A stretch of DNA of 64,000 nt, from assembly GCF_000315015.1 (NCBI RefSeq), contig NZ_BAEP01000075.1:1-64000 (forward strand). Direction: 5' to 3'. The stretch is from Paraglaciecola mesophila KMM 241 (GTDB lineage: Bacteria; Pseudomonadota; Gammaproteobacteria; Enterobacterales; Alteromonadaceae). How positions within the stretch are numbered: position 1 is the stretch's first letter; every line of letters begins with the position of its first letter. The translations under genes and the position numbers were made by a program. Of the stretch, positions 17,863-26,988 are shown piece after piece. The notes beneath the pieces were generated by a model. The model searched no databases. It saw only the letters and a list, made by a program, of their open reading frames with translations, and was not told where the DNA came from.

Positions 17863-19289
17863 TAACGGTACAAGAATTTAGAGGTTTGCTCGATAACGGC
17901 GTCCTCGTCTTCTTGAGCACGAATGGTAAAGCTGAAGGCCGTCACCGGATCTTCTAATTGGTACGGGTCGATTGCGATACTAATTGGCAGGTTATATACC
18001 TCGCCGCCCATTACCGTGACACTTTTTTCACCTATGTATCTGTGGCCTTCAAGTCCATTTACTTCAATATCAAAATGCTGAGTATGCTGTGATTTATTCA
18101 GTATCTTAAGCGTATATACGTTTTCTATTAAGCCGTCGTTGGTTTCGCGATAAAGCGCGTTACGATCTCGAATAATATCGACTTCTAATGGGACTCGGCT
18201 TAACAATTCAAAGACCAGCAAAGCACTCATTAAGACCAAAACAACGGCATAGCCCATGAGTTTCGGGCGAAATATTTTGGTTTGGCCACCGGCTAACTGG
18301 GTTTCAGATGTAAAACTGATAAGCCCTTTGGGGTAATTCATTTTGTCCATCACGCCATTACAGGCATCGACACAGGCGCCACAGTTTATGCACTCGTATT
18401 GTAAACCGTTGCGGATATCGATACCCGTTGGGCACACTTGCACACATAAGTTGCAATCAACACAGTCACCTAAACCTTTGGCAGCATTTTGCTCTCGAGT
18501 TGCTTTGCGCGAACGTGGCCCGCGTTGTTCGCCGCGCTGTGCATCATACGCCACGGTAAAAGTGTCTTTGTCGAACATAGCACTTTGAAAACGTGCGTAA
18601 GGGCATATGTGGGTACACATAATTTCACGCATGTAGGCGGCATTACCGTAAGTACAAACCGCAAAAAACAGCACACATACGGTTGCCCAAAAGCTTGATG
18701 AAAAGGTAAAGAAGTCGACGAATAAGGCGTCGATAGGCGTAAAATAGCCCACGAAAGTGAGTGATGTGAGCAATGCCACACTCACCCAAGCGATATGCTT
18801 CAAGGTTTTGCGGATGAACTTGTCTGTGTCCATCTTGCGTTCATCTAATTTGATGCGCTTGTTACGGCTGCCTTCAATCTTCTCTTCAAACCAAATATAG
18901 ATGAAGGTCCATGTGGTTTGCGGGCACATAAAGCCGCACCAAACACGACCAGCAAAGGTCGTCACGAAAAACAAGGCGAATGCGGCAACGATGAATATCC
19001 ACGCTAGCAGTGTTAAGTCTTGTGGCCATAAGGTTAAGCCGAATATTTGAAAACGTTGAGCGCCGATATCCAGCAAAATGGCTTGGCTGCCTTCAAATTG
19101 CAACCACGGAAGAATGGCAAAAATAGATAGAAACACTAAACCAAAAAAGCGCCTGAAGTTTTCTAGGGCGCCTTTAACGGCTCTCACATAGATGCGATTG
19201 CGAGGTGTGTACTGATCATTGTGTTTGCTTTTGTCAGGGCGATGAACCTGAACTGGAGAAATATCTTTTACGGGAATGCGGTCACTCAT
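17862..19289 (-). CDS. ccoG: Cytochrome c oxidase accessory protein CcoG (FixG/RdxA)
   Basis: Inner-membrane iron-sulfur protein needed for assembly of cbb3 oxidase, acting in copper handling. The 475-residue protein has several membrane segments, GRVWCGFMCPQTTW and CTHICPYARFQ. It has a ferredoxin-like pair of motifs (CVDCNLCVQVCP and CINCGACVDACN), and a C-terminal Ig-like periplasmic domain. The ATG at 19289 is chosen over 19340 because AAGGAG lies just upstream. No cco structural genes are in the window. An FNR-like site lies upstream, and srkA is coupled downstream. Confidence 0.93.
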   Translation of the reverse strand: MSDRIPVKDISPVQVHRPDKSKHNDQYTPRNRIYVRAVKGALENFRRFFGLVFLSIFAILPWLQFEGSQAILLDIGAQRFQIFGLTLWPQDLTLLAWIFIVAAFALFFVTTFAGRVWCGFMCPQTTWTFIYIWFEEKIEGSRNKRIKLDERKMDTDKFIRKTLKHIAWVSVALLTSLTFVGYFTPIDALFVDFFTFSSSFWATVCVLFFAVCTYGNAAYMREIMCTHICPYARFQSAMFDKDTFTVAYDAQRGEQRGPRSRKATREQNAAKGLGDCVDCNLCVQVCPTGIDIRNGLQYECINCGACVDACNGVMDKMNYPKGLISFTSETQLAGGQTKIFRPKLMGYAVVLVLMSALLVFELLSRVPLEVDIIRDRNALYRETNDGLIENVYTLKILNKSQHTQHFDIEVNGLEGHRYIGEKSVTVMGGEVYNLPISIAIDPYQLEDPVTAFSFTIRAQEDEDAVIEQTSKFLYR

Positions 19290-19395
19290 TGCTGCTCCTT
19301 GACTGAACCGAGATACATAGGGCACTTTAACGCGGCGCATATTAGCATTTTTTTGCTGTCATTACGCTAGTTTGCGTTATCGATTATGTTAAAGG

Positions 19396-19409
19396 TTGAT
19401 ACAGATCAG
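19396..19409 (-). promoter_or_regulatory. FNR-like site upstream of ccoG
   Basis: TTGATACAGATCAG (plus strand) matches TTGAT-N4-ATCAA at nine of ten positions, about 110 bp before the ccoG start. cbb3 assembly genes are commonly FNR/Anr-controlled, so the site makes sense. A convincing -10 at class II spacing is not visible. Confidence 0.45.
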
Positions 19410-19454
19410 CCTGTTGGCTTTTTACTAAATGTGAGTAGCAACACAAGAATAGGG

Positions 19455-20693
19455 TTAGCGGTCGTGACGGGGGTATCTCAAGGTAAACTTAACACCACCT
19501 AACACTGAATCTTGCACTTGGCAGTCTCCCTCATGCCACTGCTGTATTCGTCGGACAATGGCTAAGCCTAGTCCCGCACCACCGTAAGCGCGCGTGCGCC
19601 CTTCATCGGGACGATAAAAAGCATCAAATATTCTTTCTTGAACGTCTTTTGGAATACCAGGCCCATCGTCTTCTACACTTAGCACCACGTAGTCATCGTC
19701 TTGAGTGATATTGATTAAAATACGTGATTTTGCATATCGACTGGCGTTAACCAATAGGTTTTCTAGCGCCCTTTGTACAAAATGGTCATCCCCAAGAAGC
19801 AGTAAATTTTCACCTGTGATAGAGATGTCATGATTGGCTAAATGCGGTGTTTGCAAATGCGAAACCACTTGCTCTACGAGTTCTTTGATGGGAATTTCAG
19901 CTAAGTTAAGTTCAGGATAAAGTACATCACTACCCGCGTAATCAAGCATTTCTTGGACGAGCCTTTCCAGCTCTTCCACATCCAGAGACATGGCATTCCA
20001 TTTTACAGAATCGCTGGCGGGTCGTGCTTCAAGCGCGAATTTTAAACGCGCTAGCGGAGTGCGAAACTCATGCGCCACAGCCCCAGATAGCTCTCGCTGG
20101 GATTGCAGTAAACTCTTCACCTTTAGGCTCATGTTGTTGAGTGCTTGGGCAATAGGAGCGATGAGTGATGTATTAGGAATGTGGTTATCTACTAGGCTGC
20201 CGTCATCTTGAACGTGACTAACACTGCGTTTAAGAGCGCTTAAATCACGCCACAATGGCCAAAGCCAAAGGGCGATTAGTCCCCCAAGGCACACAAAAAA
20301 GATGCCACTGTAGAGCATGAACGTTTGACTGTTGTTTTGTGGACGGGTGATGTTTAGCTCGAGTAAGTCGTTCTCGTTAAGAGCGATGTATAATTGTTCG
20401 CCAAATTGCTTGTCGTACAATAAAACACTTTTGCCGTCTTTAAGCTGTTCTGCACTTTGGGCGTTCCAACCAATACTGTGGAACGGCAAGACCGTGTGGG
20501 GCAGTGCGGTGCTTTGGGCTAACGCAAGTAAGTTATCATGATTATTTTTGGCCGCATCAAACAAGGTCATTATTGTTGCAACATGACCTGTTGGCTCTTG
20601 GGATGTATGGCTGAAAAGTCGCTCTAACCCCGCACTTAGGCCAATCATGGCTAGCACAATAAAAAGGTACAAACTGACAAACAATCTAGCCAT
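19455..20693 (-). CDS. Sensor histidine kinase, RstB-like
   Basis: A 412-residue inner-membrane kinase. One N-terminal membrane helix, a periplasmic sensor of about 100 residues, a second helix near 130-150, a HAMP-like linker, the H-box SGAVAHEFRTPLARLKF, and a HATPase domain (ENLLVNASRYAKS; VEDDGPGIP; GGAGLGLAIVRRI). It lies 9 bp after the response regulator and completes the operon mipA-like / DUF3019 / regulator / kinase. The signal sensed is unknown; the linked outer-membrane protein suggests an envelope cue. Confidence 0.9.
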   Translation of the reverse strand: MARLFVSLYLFIVLAMIGLSAGLERLFSHTSQEPTGHVATIMTLFDAAKNNHDNLLALAQSTALPHTVLPFHSIGWNAQSAEQLKDGKSVLLYDKQFGEQLYIALNENDLLELNITRPQNNSQTFMLYSGIFFVCLGGLIALWLWPLWRDLSALKRSVSHVQDDGSLVDNHIPNTSLIAPIAQALNNMSLKVKSLLQSQRELSGAVAHEFRTPLARLKFALEARPASDSVKWNAMSLDVEELERLVQEMLDYAGSDVLYPELNLAEIPIKELVEQVVSHLQTPHLANHDISITGENLLLLGDDHFVQRALENLLVNASRYAKSRILINITQDDDYVVLSVEDDGPGIPKDVQERIFDAFYRPDEGRTRAYGGAGLGLAIVRRIQQWHEGDCQVQDSVLGGVKFTLRYPRHDR

Positions 20694-20702
20694 GTTGAAA
20701 GG

Positions 20703-21401
20703 TTATTCCCATGCGTCAGCGACGAAGTAAAATCCTTTTCCCCAGATGGTTTTAATACGGTAGGGGTGGCGCGGGTCATCCTGCAGCTTTTTACGCAAAC
20801 GTGAAATGCGCACATCCGCTGAGCGGTCTAAACCGTCGTATTCTCTGCCGATAAGTTCACGATAAAGCGTGTTGCGATCGACCAGTTGAGACGCATTTGA
20901 GGCCAACTTCCAGAGCATATCGAATTCATGACTCGTCAGGGGCACATCTTCTTTTTGCAGAGTTACCTGGCGTGCTAAATAATCAAGCGTTAGCTGGCAA
21001 AAACGCAGTTGGCTGGCTCTCTCAAGTGGGGGCTGAACTGCATTACTTCTCCTCAGTAGGGCCTGAATACGCGCTAACAGCACCCGTGGTTCGACAGGTT
21101 TCATAACGTAATCATCTGCGCCAATCTCTAGGCCGAGTACATGATCAAAATCGCTGTTTTTTGCTGTCATAAATAATAATGGACCTTGATAGTCGGGCCG
21201 TATTTTCTTGCACAGGGTAAAGCCGTTATCTCCTGGTAGCATTACGTCTAACACGACCAAATCTGGCGGGTTCTGCTTAATTTCAGCAAGCAAGCCTTTA
21301 CCGTCATGCAAACAGCTCACAGTGAAATTATGCTGCTGCAAATATTCACTGACGAGCAGGCTGAGTCGTGCGTCATCTTCAACAAGTAAAATGTGTGGCA
21401 T
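20703..21401 (-). CDS. OmpR-family response regulator, RstA-like
   Basis: A 232-residue two-domain regulator. The receiver domain starts MPHILLVEDDARL with phosphoacceptor aspartate in LVVLDVMLPGDNGF and the conserved lysine in DDYVMKPVEP. The C-terminal winged helix includes LTSHEFDMLWKLA and ADVRISRLRKKL. The start at 21401 is chosen because it overlaps the upstream stop as TAATG; an in-frame extension to 21416 is less likely. It pairs with the kinase 9 bp downstream. Confidence 0.93.
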   Translation of the reverse strand: MPHILLVEDDARLSLLVSEYLQQHNFTVSCLHDGKGLLAEIKQNPPDLVVLDVMLPGDNGFTLCKKIRPDYQGPLLFMTAKNSDFDHVLGLEIGADDYVMKPVEPRVLLARIQALLRRSNAVQPPLERASQLRFCQLTLDYLARQVTLQKEDVPLTSHEFDMLWKLASNASQLVDRNTLYRELIGREYDGLDRSADVRISRLRKKLQDDPRHPYRIKTIWGKGFYFVADAWE

Positions 21402-21781
21402 TAGAATAGGCTCCAAGGGTTGTTGACCCGAAAACGGGTGCTGCGCTGAGTAGATTTAACGCTTAGCGGTTGTTGAAGAAAAGTTTCGCCCTGCACGTTT
21501 TTTAGCAATAAGCTTGTATTGTCATCTATCGTCAGTGTTAAGTCTTTTTGCAGTAGGGCCTCGCTAGAGCAAAACAACTGCTGTGGCGACAGCGTTACAA
21601 CATAAACACAGTATTCTTGCTGGCGTTGATTTTGTACCTGTACCGACAGCGTAAAATGGCACTGCGCACCAACGTGCTGGTTAACGCACACCGTGGGTTG
21701 AATTTGCCAACTAAACTCAAGCTCCTCAGCGCATACTTCGTTCCATAACACCATGCTCAAACAGGCCAGCAGCACTCTCAA
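21401..21781 (-). CDS. DUF3019-family exported protein
   Basis: A 126-residue protein with a signal peptide (MRVLLACLSMVLWNEVCA, cleaved before EELEF) and a small beta-rich domain with four cysteines. Its pattern (IQPTVCVNQ…CHFTLSVQVQN…YCVY…LFCSS) fits DUF3019, known mainly from Alteromonadales next to RstA/RstB-like genes. The start is TTG at 21781; GTG at 21775 is an alternative. Translationally coupled to the response regulator. Possibly a periplasmic accessory to signalling; function unknown. Confidence 0.75.
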   Translation of the reverse strand: MRVLLACLSMVLWNEVCAEELEFSWQIQPTVCVNQHVGAQCHFTLSVQVQNQRQQEYCVYVVTLSPQQLFCSSEALLQKDLTLTIDDNTSLLLKNVQGETFLQQPLSVKSTQRSTRFRVNNPWSLF

Positions 21782-21820
21782 ATTATGCGTGCTCCAACGA
21801 TTGAGTTAAAACCATCTGCA

Positions 21821-22699
21821 TCATCTGAATACATATCCAAGGCCGATAAACACAGTACTGGTATATTCTTTGTCTACCAGAGGGCTGTGGGTCATACCTG
21901 AATGTAGCCAGGTTACGCTGGTGCGGATCAACCACTGCCATTGCTGATTGATTTTTTTGTTAGCGCTAAGAGCCAAACTAGGTTGCCAGCCCGCTGAAGC
22001 GTCATAGTAAAGCTCTCTAAGTACATTATCTTGCTGATCAATGCCGTAGTAATAATCCACTAACTTGCTACTTTTCCAAATTAAGGTTGATGCTAAGCTG
22101 ACTTGCCACTCGTTTAATGACCAATAATGCTCATAGCCAATATCTAATTGATGGCCATGATGAACGTTAGTCGCATCTGTTTTAGCCGTAATGCGCCACT
22201 GTGAGTGGGCGCTGCGTTTATGCCAACGCACACCTGCATCTATTGCCCATTTTCTGCTTTTGACCTCGTCGATTGAGACTCTTCGATCATCGAAAGGAGA
22301 TGCATTCGAAGGCCCAATGGCATTACTGAGAAAATTGCCAGACGAGCCAAGTACATTGCTGGGATGCCAAAAGGTGAAAAATGCTTTTTCTGTGTTCACG
22401 CTGAAAAAAGTGTCCAACGCAGATGTAGGGGCTTGCATCCATTGATAACCGATTTCAGCGTTATCGAGATAAAGATTATCTCCGTAATAGGCAATATCAG
22501 GAATGATCACCAAAGGGATAGCGTCGCCACCAACGAGTGGATTGGTCTTCGCACCAGCGCCTAAGGCAATGCCCACGCGCCATTTCTCAATTTCAATGCA
22601 CTGAGACGGGTTGCAGTCTGCGTAGGCGTGCTTAACGAGGGTGAAAAAGCACAGCAAAATAGATATAACGCCTAGTTTTTTTATGCTGCTTGTACCCAT
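21821..22699 (-). CDS. MipA/OmpV-family outer-membrane protein
   Basis: A 292-residue beta-barrel protein with signal peptide (LGVISILLCFFTLVKHAYA) and alternating amphipathic strands ending in a C-terminal aromatic (IGLGYVFR). WRVGIALGAGAKTNPLVGGD and the NAEIGYQW strand fit MipA/OmpV. ATG at 22699, with AGGTG six bases upstream, is preferred over the GTG at 22714. It is first in the operon with DUF3019, the regulator and the kinase, and may be a target or sensor partner of that system. Confidence 0.8.
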   Translation of the reverse strand: MGTSSIKKLGVISILLCFFTLVKHAYADCNPSQCIEIEKWRVGIALGAGAKTNPLVGGDAIPLVIIPDIAYYGDNLYLDNAEIGYQWMQAPTSALDTFFSVNTEKAFFTFWHPSNVLGSSGNFLSNAIGPSNASPFDDRRVSIDEVKSRKWAIDAGVRWHKRSAHSQWRITAKTDATNVHHGHQLDIGYEHYWSLNEWQVSLASTLIWKSSKLVDYYYGIDQQDNVLRELYYDASAGWQPSLALSANKKINQQWQWLIRTSVTWLHSGMTHSPLVDKEYTSTVFIGLGYVFR

Positions 22700-22948
22700 T
22701 TGCGACACCTGCACTTCGAAATGACCTTGGTTATAAGACGATTGATAAACATGAATAAAAACTGCGTACTTTTCTATTAATGCATCCTATCAAACCCGCG
22801 GGTAAAGCTCACCACAGGGTTACAATTATTCACAAATCCTCGCAATTATGATCGAGACACTCAATGCAGTGTCATTAGGATAATAGCCTACACGTTAAGC
22901 CTGTATTAACACGGGCAAAATTGACTCATAACATCAAGGAAACACACC

Positions 22949-24319
22949 ATGTTAGGTACTGGTTTACGCGGCTTATTCATTTTGATTCTCACTTGGCAAC
23001 TCAGCGCATGTGGGGGTTCTGACGATAAAGAAGACAGCAAAAAATATGATAAGCCCTACCTGCAGTTTTATAACGGCTCTGGGGGAAGTGGTTCTGTTTT
23101 CCTCAGTGTTGATGAGGGCAGTAGTGCAGGCTCTGCCGTATACGGCGATGCGACTAGCGTACTCACACTTGATGGTAATGACGTTGATTTGACCTTCACT
23201 GAAAAAGACAACGATGGCGTTACGCATACACTGGAAGAATTATCTGTAAAAGTAGCTACGGGTCATAAAATGCTGGTGGTGCTCAGCGGACAAGACAGCG
23301 CAACCACGTTCAATACTTATGAAATTGAACGTACAGAACTGGATAAACGTTTTCGCTTATTTGCCACATCAGTACTGACAAGCGATCAAGACTATGATGT
23401 GTACTTAGGTGAGAGTGGCAGCTCTTTTGCGAATGCTCATTTGCTGGCGACTGTATCAGCAAACCATCTTGAGCAATTTGACTCATGGCAAACCGAAGAT
23501 ACGAGTTCGTTTAGTCAGGGAGAATACCAGGTGTATTTGACCTTGCCCGGTGAAGCTACCCCTGTGTTCGAAAGCTCGGCGATTGCCTTTAACTATGCCA
23601 CTGAATACACAATGATCATTCGTGCTAGCTCTGGCGCTATCAAAAATAATCTTGAGGTGGACTTAGTCATCAATTCCTCTTCCGTGAACAAATACACGTC
23701 AACTGATGAGGCGGCGCAATATCGCATTTACAATAGTCTTGAAGAAAGAGACGTGATTGTAGATGTAAATGGTGGCCAGGATAACCAGCAACAGGTGACT
23801 GTGCCTGCCAACGCTATAAGTGATTTTCGTGCTATTGTTTTCGGTGATTATCAATTGTCAGGCAAGGTCAGTGACGATGACAATCTTGCGTTCTCAAATC
23901 GCTTGCTAACCTTGAGCCAAGGCAGAAGTAATGCAATCGTGATATACCAAGATGAGGAGCAAAACTTAGTCTCGCTTAACTTTGAAGAAAGTAACTTGCC
24001 ACAAAGTGTCGAACACGACATTCAGGTAGTTAATGTGAATCCAGATTATGATGACCTTGATATCTTTTTCGTACGCCAAAATGAAACCATTAGTACGGCG
24101 AAGTACCGCACCCAAAATTTAGCGTTTGAGCACTCAGCACGCTTAACCATAAAAAGTGGTCAGTATGAAATTGTGATGGTGCACAACGATGAGAACAACA
24201 GCCCGTTGTTACTCGCTCGAAGTGAAATGCTGGAGATTGATCAAGACGTTAATTACATTGTTAGCCTGCAAGCATCAGCATTATCACCCAGCGGCTATAA
24301 AATCGTGTTACTGCACTAA
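22949..24319 (+). CDS. DUF4397-like secreted lipoprotein
   Basis: A 456-residue predicted lipoprotein. The signal peptide ends in the lipobox LSAC (cysteine at about residue 21), followed by GGSDDKED, so it is probably outer-membrane anchored. The mature part is a chain of beta-rich modules (YLQFYNGSGGSGSVFLSVDE; DVYLGESGSSFANAHLLATV) of the DUF4397 style. An AAGGA site precedes the ATG. It is transcribed alone, divergent from the mipA-like operon, with about 250 bp between. Function unknown. Confidence 0.65.
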   Translation: MLGTGLRGLFILILTWQLSACGGSDDKEDSKKYDKPYLQFYNGSGGSGSVFLSVDEGSSAGSAVYGDATSVLTLDGNDVDLTFTEKDNDGVTHTLEELSVKVATGHKMLVVLSGQDSATTFNTYEIERTELDKRFRLFATSVLTSDQDYDVYLGESGSSFANAHLLATVSANHLEQFDSWQTEDTSSFSQGEYQVYLTLPGEATPVFESSAIAFNYATEYTMIIRASSGAIKNNLEVDLVINSSSVNKYTSTDEAAQYRIYNSLEERDVIVDVNGGQDNQQQVTVPANAISDFRAIVFGDYQLSGKVSDDDNLAFSNRLLTLSQGRSNAIVIYQDEEQNLVSLNFEESNLPQSVEHDIQVVNVNPDYDDLDIFFVRQNETISTAKYRTQNLAFEHSARLTIKSGQYEIVMVHNDENNSPLLLARSEMLEIDQDVNYIVSLQASALSPSGYKIVLLH

Positions 24320-24727
24320 TGCGTAAGCGTGGGTGAGGCATTAGCGCTATTTGCTAGTGAAGCTAGGCCTTCTGATAGTGGTGGCAGAGTTACAAGAGCG
24401 ACAATAACGCTCGATATAAGCATTCTGATAGCGTGCGGCTAATGCATTGCGAATTTATTCGCCGCTATCCGGTCTATTTAAAATAAGCAGAGATGAAATA
24501 CTGTTTTTGGCCCCGATGTTATAGTCAATGCATGTTACTTTTAAGGACTCATATTAGAGAAAGCGCTCTCATAAGTCGTTCTTATTAATAGCCGTTATAA
24601 GTAGCGCTAAAAGGTATTAGATAATGTTCAGGCAGTATTCAGCGCGTTTGCAGTACGCTTTGATTAAATGCGATATGTTACAAGGCTCAAGCGCATCTTA
24701 AATTCGCACTAAAAGAGGTGGATGAAT
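24320..24727. other. Intergenic region, no gene seen
   Basis: About 400 bp between the lipoprotein and DUF3016 genes. I see no open frame of note, no clear terminator, and no RNA-like structure. Confidence 0.5.
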
Positions 24728-25261
24728 ATGAAAAATTTAGCTGTCGTTCTGTTAACGGGCGTAACGTTAATGTTATCTGGGCAGGCCTACAGTCAGGCCA
24801 AAGTGGACGTGACATGGGAGAAGCCAGAGAAGTACACCGATGTGCGCCCGTCAAATGAGTCACGTACGCGTTTTAAAGAGCGCACGTTTAAACAATTAGA
24901 TGAATATATTGTAGAACTAGCTGAAACTTTGCCTGAAGGGCAAACGCTTAAGATGAACGTGACCAATCTAGACTTAGCAGGGCAGGTTTGGCCTGCTTCG
25001 TTTGTTGGTATGGGCAGCGGCGCTAATGACGTGCGCCTGATCAAAAGTATTGATATTCCGCGTATCGCCTTTAGCTTTGAGTTACTTGGGGCCGATGGCG
25101 CTGTCATTCAGCAAGGAGAGCAAAACTTGAAAGACATGTCTTTTCAAAACCGCCACAATCCGTTTTTTGCGTCTGAGAATCTAAGGTACGAGAAAAACAT
25201 GATACGAATGTGGTTCGACGAGCAATTTCCGCAGGAAGTGGCAAAAAAGAATACTCACTAA
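24728..25261 (+). CDS. DUF3016-family periplasmic protein
   Basis: A 177-residue exported protein. A signal peptide (MKNLAVVLLTGVTLMLSGQAYSQA) is followed by VDVTWEKPEKYTDVRPSNES and FKQLDEYIVELAETLPEGQTL, both typical of DUF3016. The ATG at 24728 is nine bases from GAGG (24715-24718); the ATG six bases earlier is too close to it. A strong terminator follows directly, so it is a single-gene unit. Function unknown. Confidence 0.8.
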   Translation: MKNLAVVLLTGVTLMLSGQAYSQAKVDVTWEKPEKYTDVRPSNESRTRFKERTFKQLDEYIVELAETLPEGQTLKMNVTNLDLAGQVWPASFVGMGSGANDVRLIKSIDIPRIAFSFELLGADGAVIQQGEQNLKDMSFQNRHNPFFASENLRYEKNMIRMWFDEQFPQEVAKKNTH

Positions 25262-25266
25262 TTTAG

Positions 25267-25294
25267 AACGTCGCATTATTTGCGACGTTTTTTT
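25267..25294 (+). terminator. Intrinsic terminator after the DUF3016 gene
   Basis: Stem AACGTCGCA (25267-25275) / TGCGACGTT (25281-25289), loop TTATT, then a run of T. It also sits against the stop of the convergent diguanylate cyclase gene. Confidence 0.9.
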
Positions 25295-25302
25295 GCGCAT
25301 TA

Positions 25303-26988
25303 CTATGAGGTGATAATATCCGAATAATGTACCATTCGGTCACGGCCACTTTGTTTGGCTGAGTAGAGTGCATGATCCGCTAAACGTTGAACATAGTCTG
25401 CATCTTTCGGATCTTGCTGTTGGCAGGTTGATGCACCGATACTGATGGTCAAATGGTCTTCCTTGGGACTGTATTTATGCTCAAGGTTAGCATCGCGCAC
25501 TGCTTCAAGTAACGCTGTGGCAACACGTATCGCCCCATCTTTATCAGTGTTGGGTAAAATAAATACGAATTCCTCACCACCGTACCTAGCGGCAAAGTCG
25601 CCACTGCGCTGGGCGAAGCCTTCGAGCAGCTGTGCAATCGCTACCAGGGCTGTGTCGCCAGAGGCGTGACCATAATTGTCATTGTAAAGTTTGAAATAAT
25701 CCACATCAATCATGAGTAACGACAGAGACCATTTTTCGCGATTTGCTAGTTTTAGTTCATGCTCTAATCGCTCATCTAACGCTCTGCGATTGGGAATGCC
25801 AGTTAATCCATCTAGCAATGATAGTTCTTGTAGGGCCAGTTTTTGCTGCTCAATGGTAGTGGCGAAATAGTCGATGGTATCGGCAATGTCAGATATTTCA
25901 TCATTGCCTGAGATATGCGTAGTATTGCTCAAGCCATTGGCCCGGTCTTGAACCACCATATTGAGCTGAACTAGTCGTCTTACCACGCGGTTTTGAATAA
26001 AGAAAATAATCACTAACAGTAAAATGAGTGCGCCAATGACGTACAACCCCACATTGTCTATTTGTTCTTTGATTCGGGTAGAAGTTCTGCTGGTTTGGGT
26101 GATGAGAGAATCACTCAACTGATAAGACTTAAAGTTAAGTAAACGCGCATAATCGGTGATCAAACTATGCACAAAGTTACCACGCCCAGTCACCCGGCCT
26201 GATATACGCAACAGGTTGATTTGCAGTGGAAATATTCCTTGTTCATGGATTGCTACTTGGGTGAATTCATCGACAATTTTTATTAATCTGGGGCGTAAGG
26301 AAATGGGCAATTCGTCGGCGTTTTTATACAAGGTATCAGTGATAGTTTTAGCCGCAAATGATGACTGGCGGATAGCTTGTAACCGCGACATGTTTACTGC
26401 ATTGCTTGATAGGGCAACAGCTTCGTACAATGCGGCTTGCCAATTCTGTAAAGCTTGAATATCCTGCTTTGACAATGATGGGGCGGTAGTGATTTTAACC
26501 ACTTCATTATTGAGCGCATATAAGGCTTTTTGTTGCAAAGCCAGTTGCTTGGCAAGTTTGATCCTGTGTAGCGCGATGGTTTTTAATTCAAGAATTTCAC
26601 TTTCAATCGCATTCAAATGAAAATCGAGGTACTGGGTCTCTCCGTGACGCTCAGCAACAGTTCGAATCTGTTCCATCTTATCATTGACTTGCCGCTCAGC
26701 AATACGCAGTGCCGCCTCAGAGTTGGCATAACTTAGGCCATCACTGATGGCTGAAAGGGCAGTAATATGGTTGTTTATTTGCTCTGAAAATACCACGTTG
26801 GGTAACGATTTATTCGCAAGGTTATCGAGGATTTCACGAAAATCACTTAGGCGTGAATGGGCCAATATAGTCACACTGATAAAGATAACGAACACGCTGA
26901 CAAACGCTATTGCAAACACGCTGCTCAATGAGAGGCGCGCCTTTGATGTATTAAGCGCTTTGCTGGTTTCAGGGAGCTGTTTACTCAT
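25303..26988 (-). CDS. Membrane diguanylate cyclase with periplasmic sensor
   Basis: A 561-residue GGDEF protein. There is a membrane helix at about residues 22-44, an all-helical periplasmic domain of about 260 residues, a second helix near 310-330, a HAMP-like linker, then the GGDEF domain with LLDGLTGIPNRRALDERL and the active loop AARYGGEEF. RSGD five residues before GGEEF forms an I-site, so product inhibition is likely. Its start overlaps the end of the nucleotidase-like gene by 8 bp, so the two are translationally coupled and probably work together. Confidence 0.9.
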   Translation of the reverse strand: MSKQLPETSKALNTSKARLSLSSVFAIAFVSVFVIFISVTILAHSRLSDFREILDNLANKSLPNVVFSEQINNHITALSAISDGLSYANSEAALRIAERQVNDKMEQIRTVAERHGETQYLDFHLNAIESEILELKTIALHRIKLAKQLALQQKALYALNNEVVKITTAPSLSKQDIQALQNWQAALYEAVALSSNAVNMSRLQAIRQSSFAAKTITDTLYKNADELPISLRPRLIKIVDEFTQVAIHEQGIFPLQINLLRISGRVTGRGNFVHSLITDYARLLNFKSYQLSDSLITQTSRTSTRIKEQIDNVGLYVIGALILLLVIIFFIQNRVVRRLVQLNMVVQDRANGLSNTTHISGNDEISDIADTIDYFATTIEQQKLALQELSLLDGLTGIPNRRALDERLEHELKLANREKWSLSLLMIDVDYFKLYNDNYGHASGDTALVAIAQLLEGFAQRSGDFAARYGGEEFVFILPNTDKDGAIRVATALLEAVRDANLEHKYSPKEDHLTISIGASTCQQQDPKDADYVQRLADHALYSAKQSGRDRMVHYSDIITS

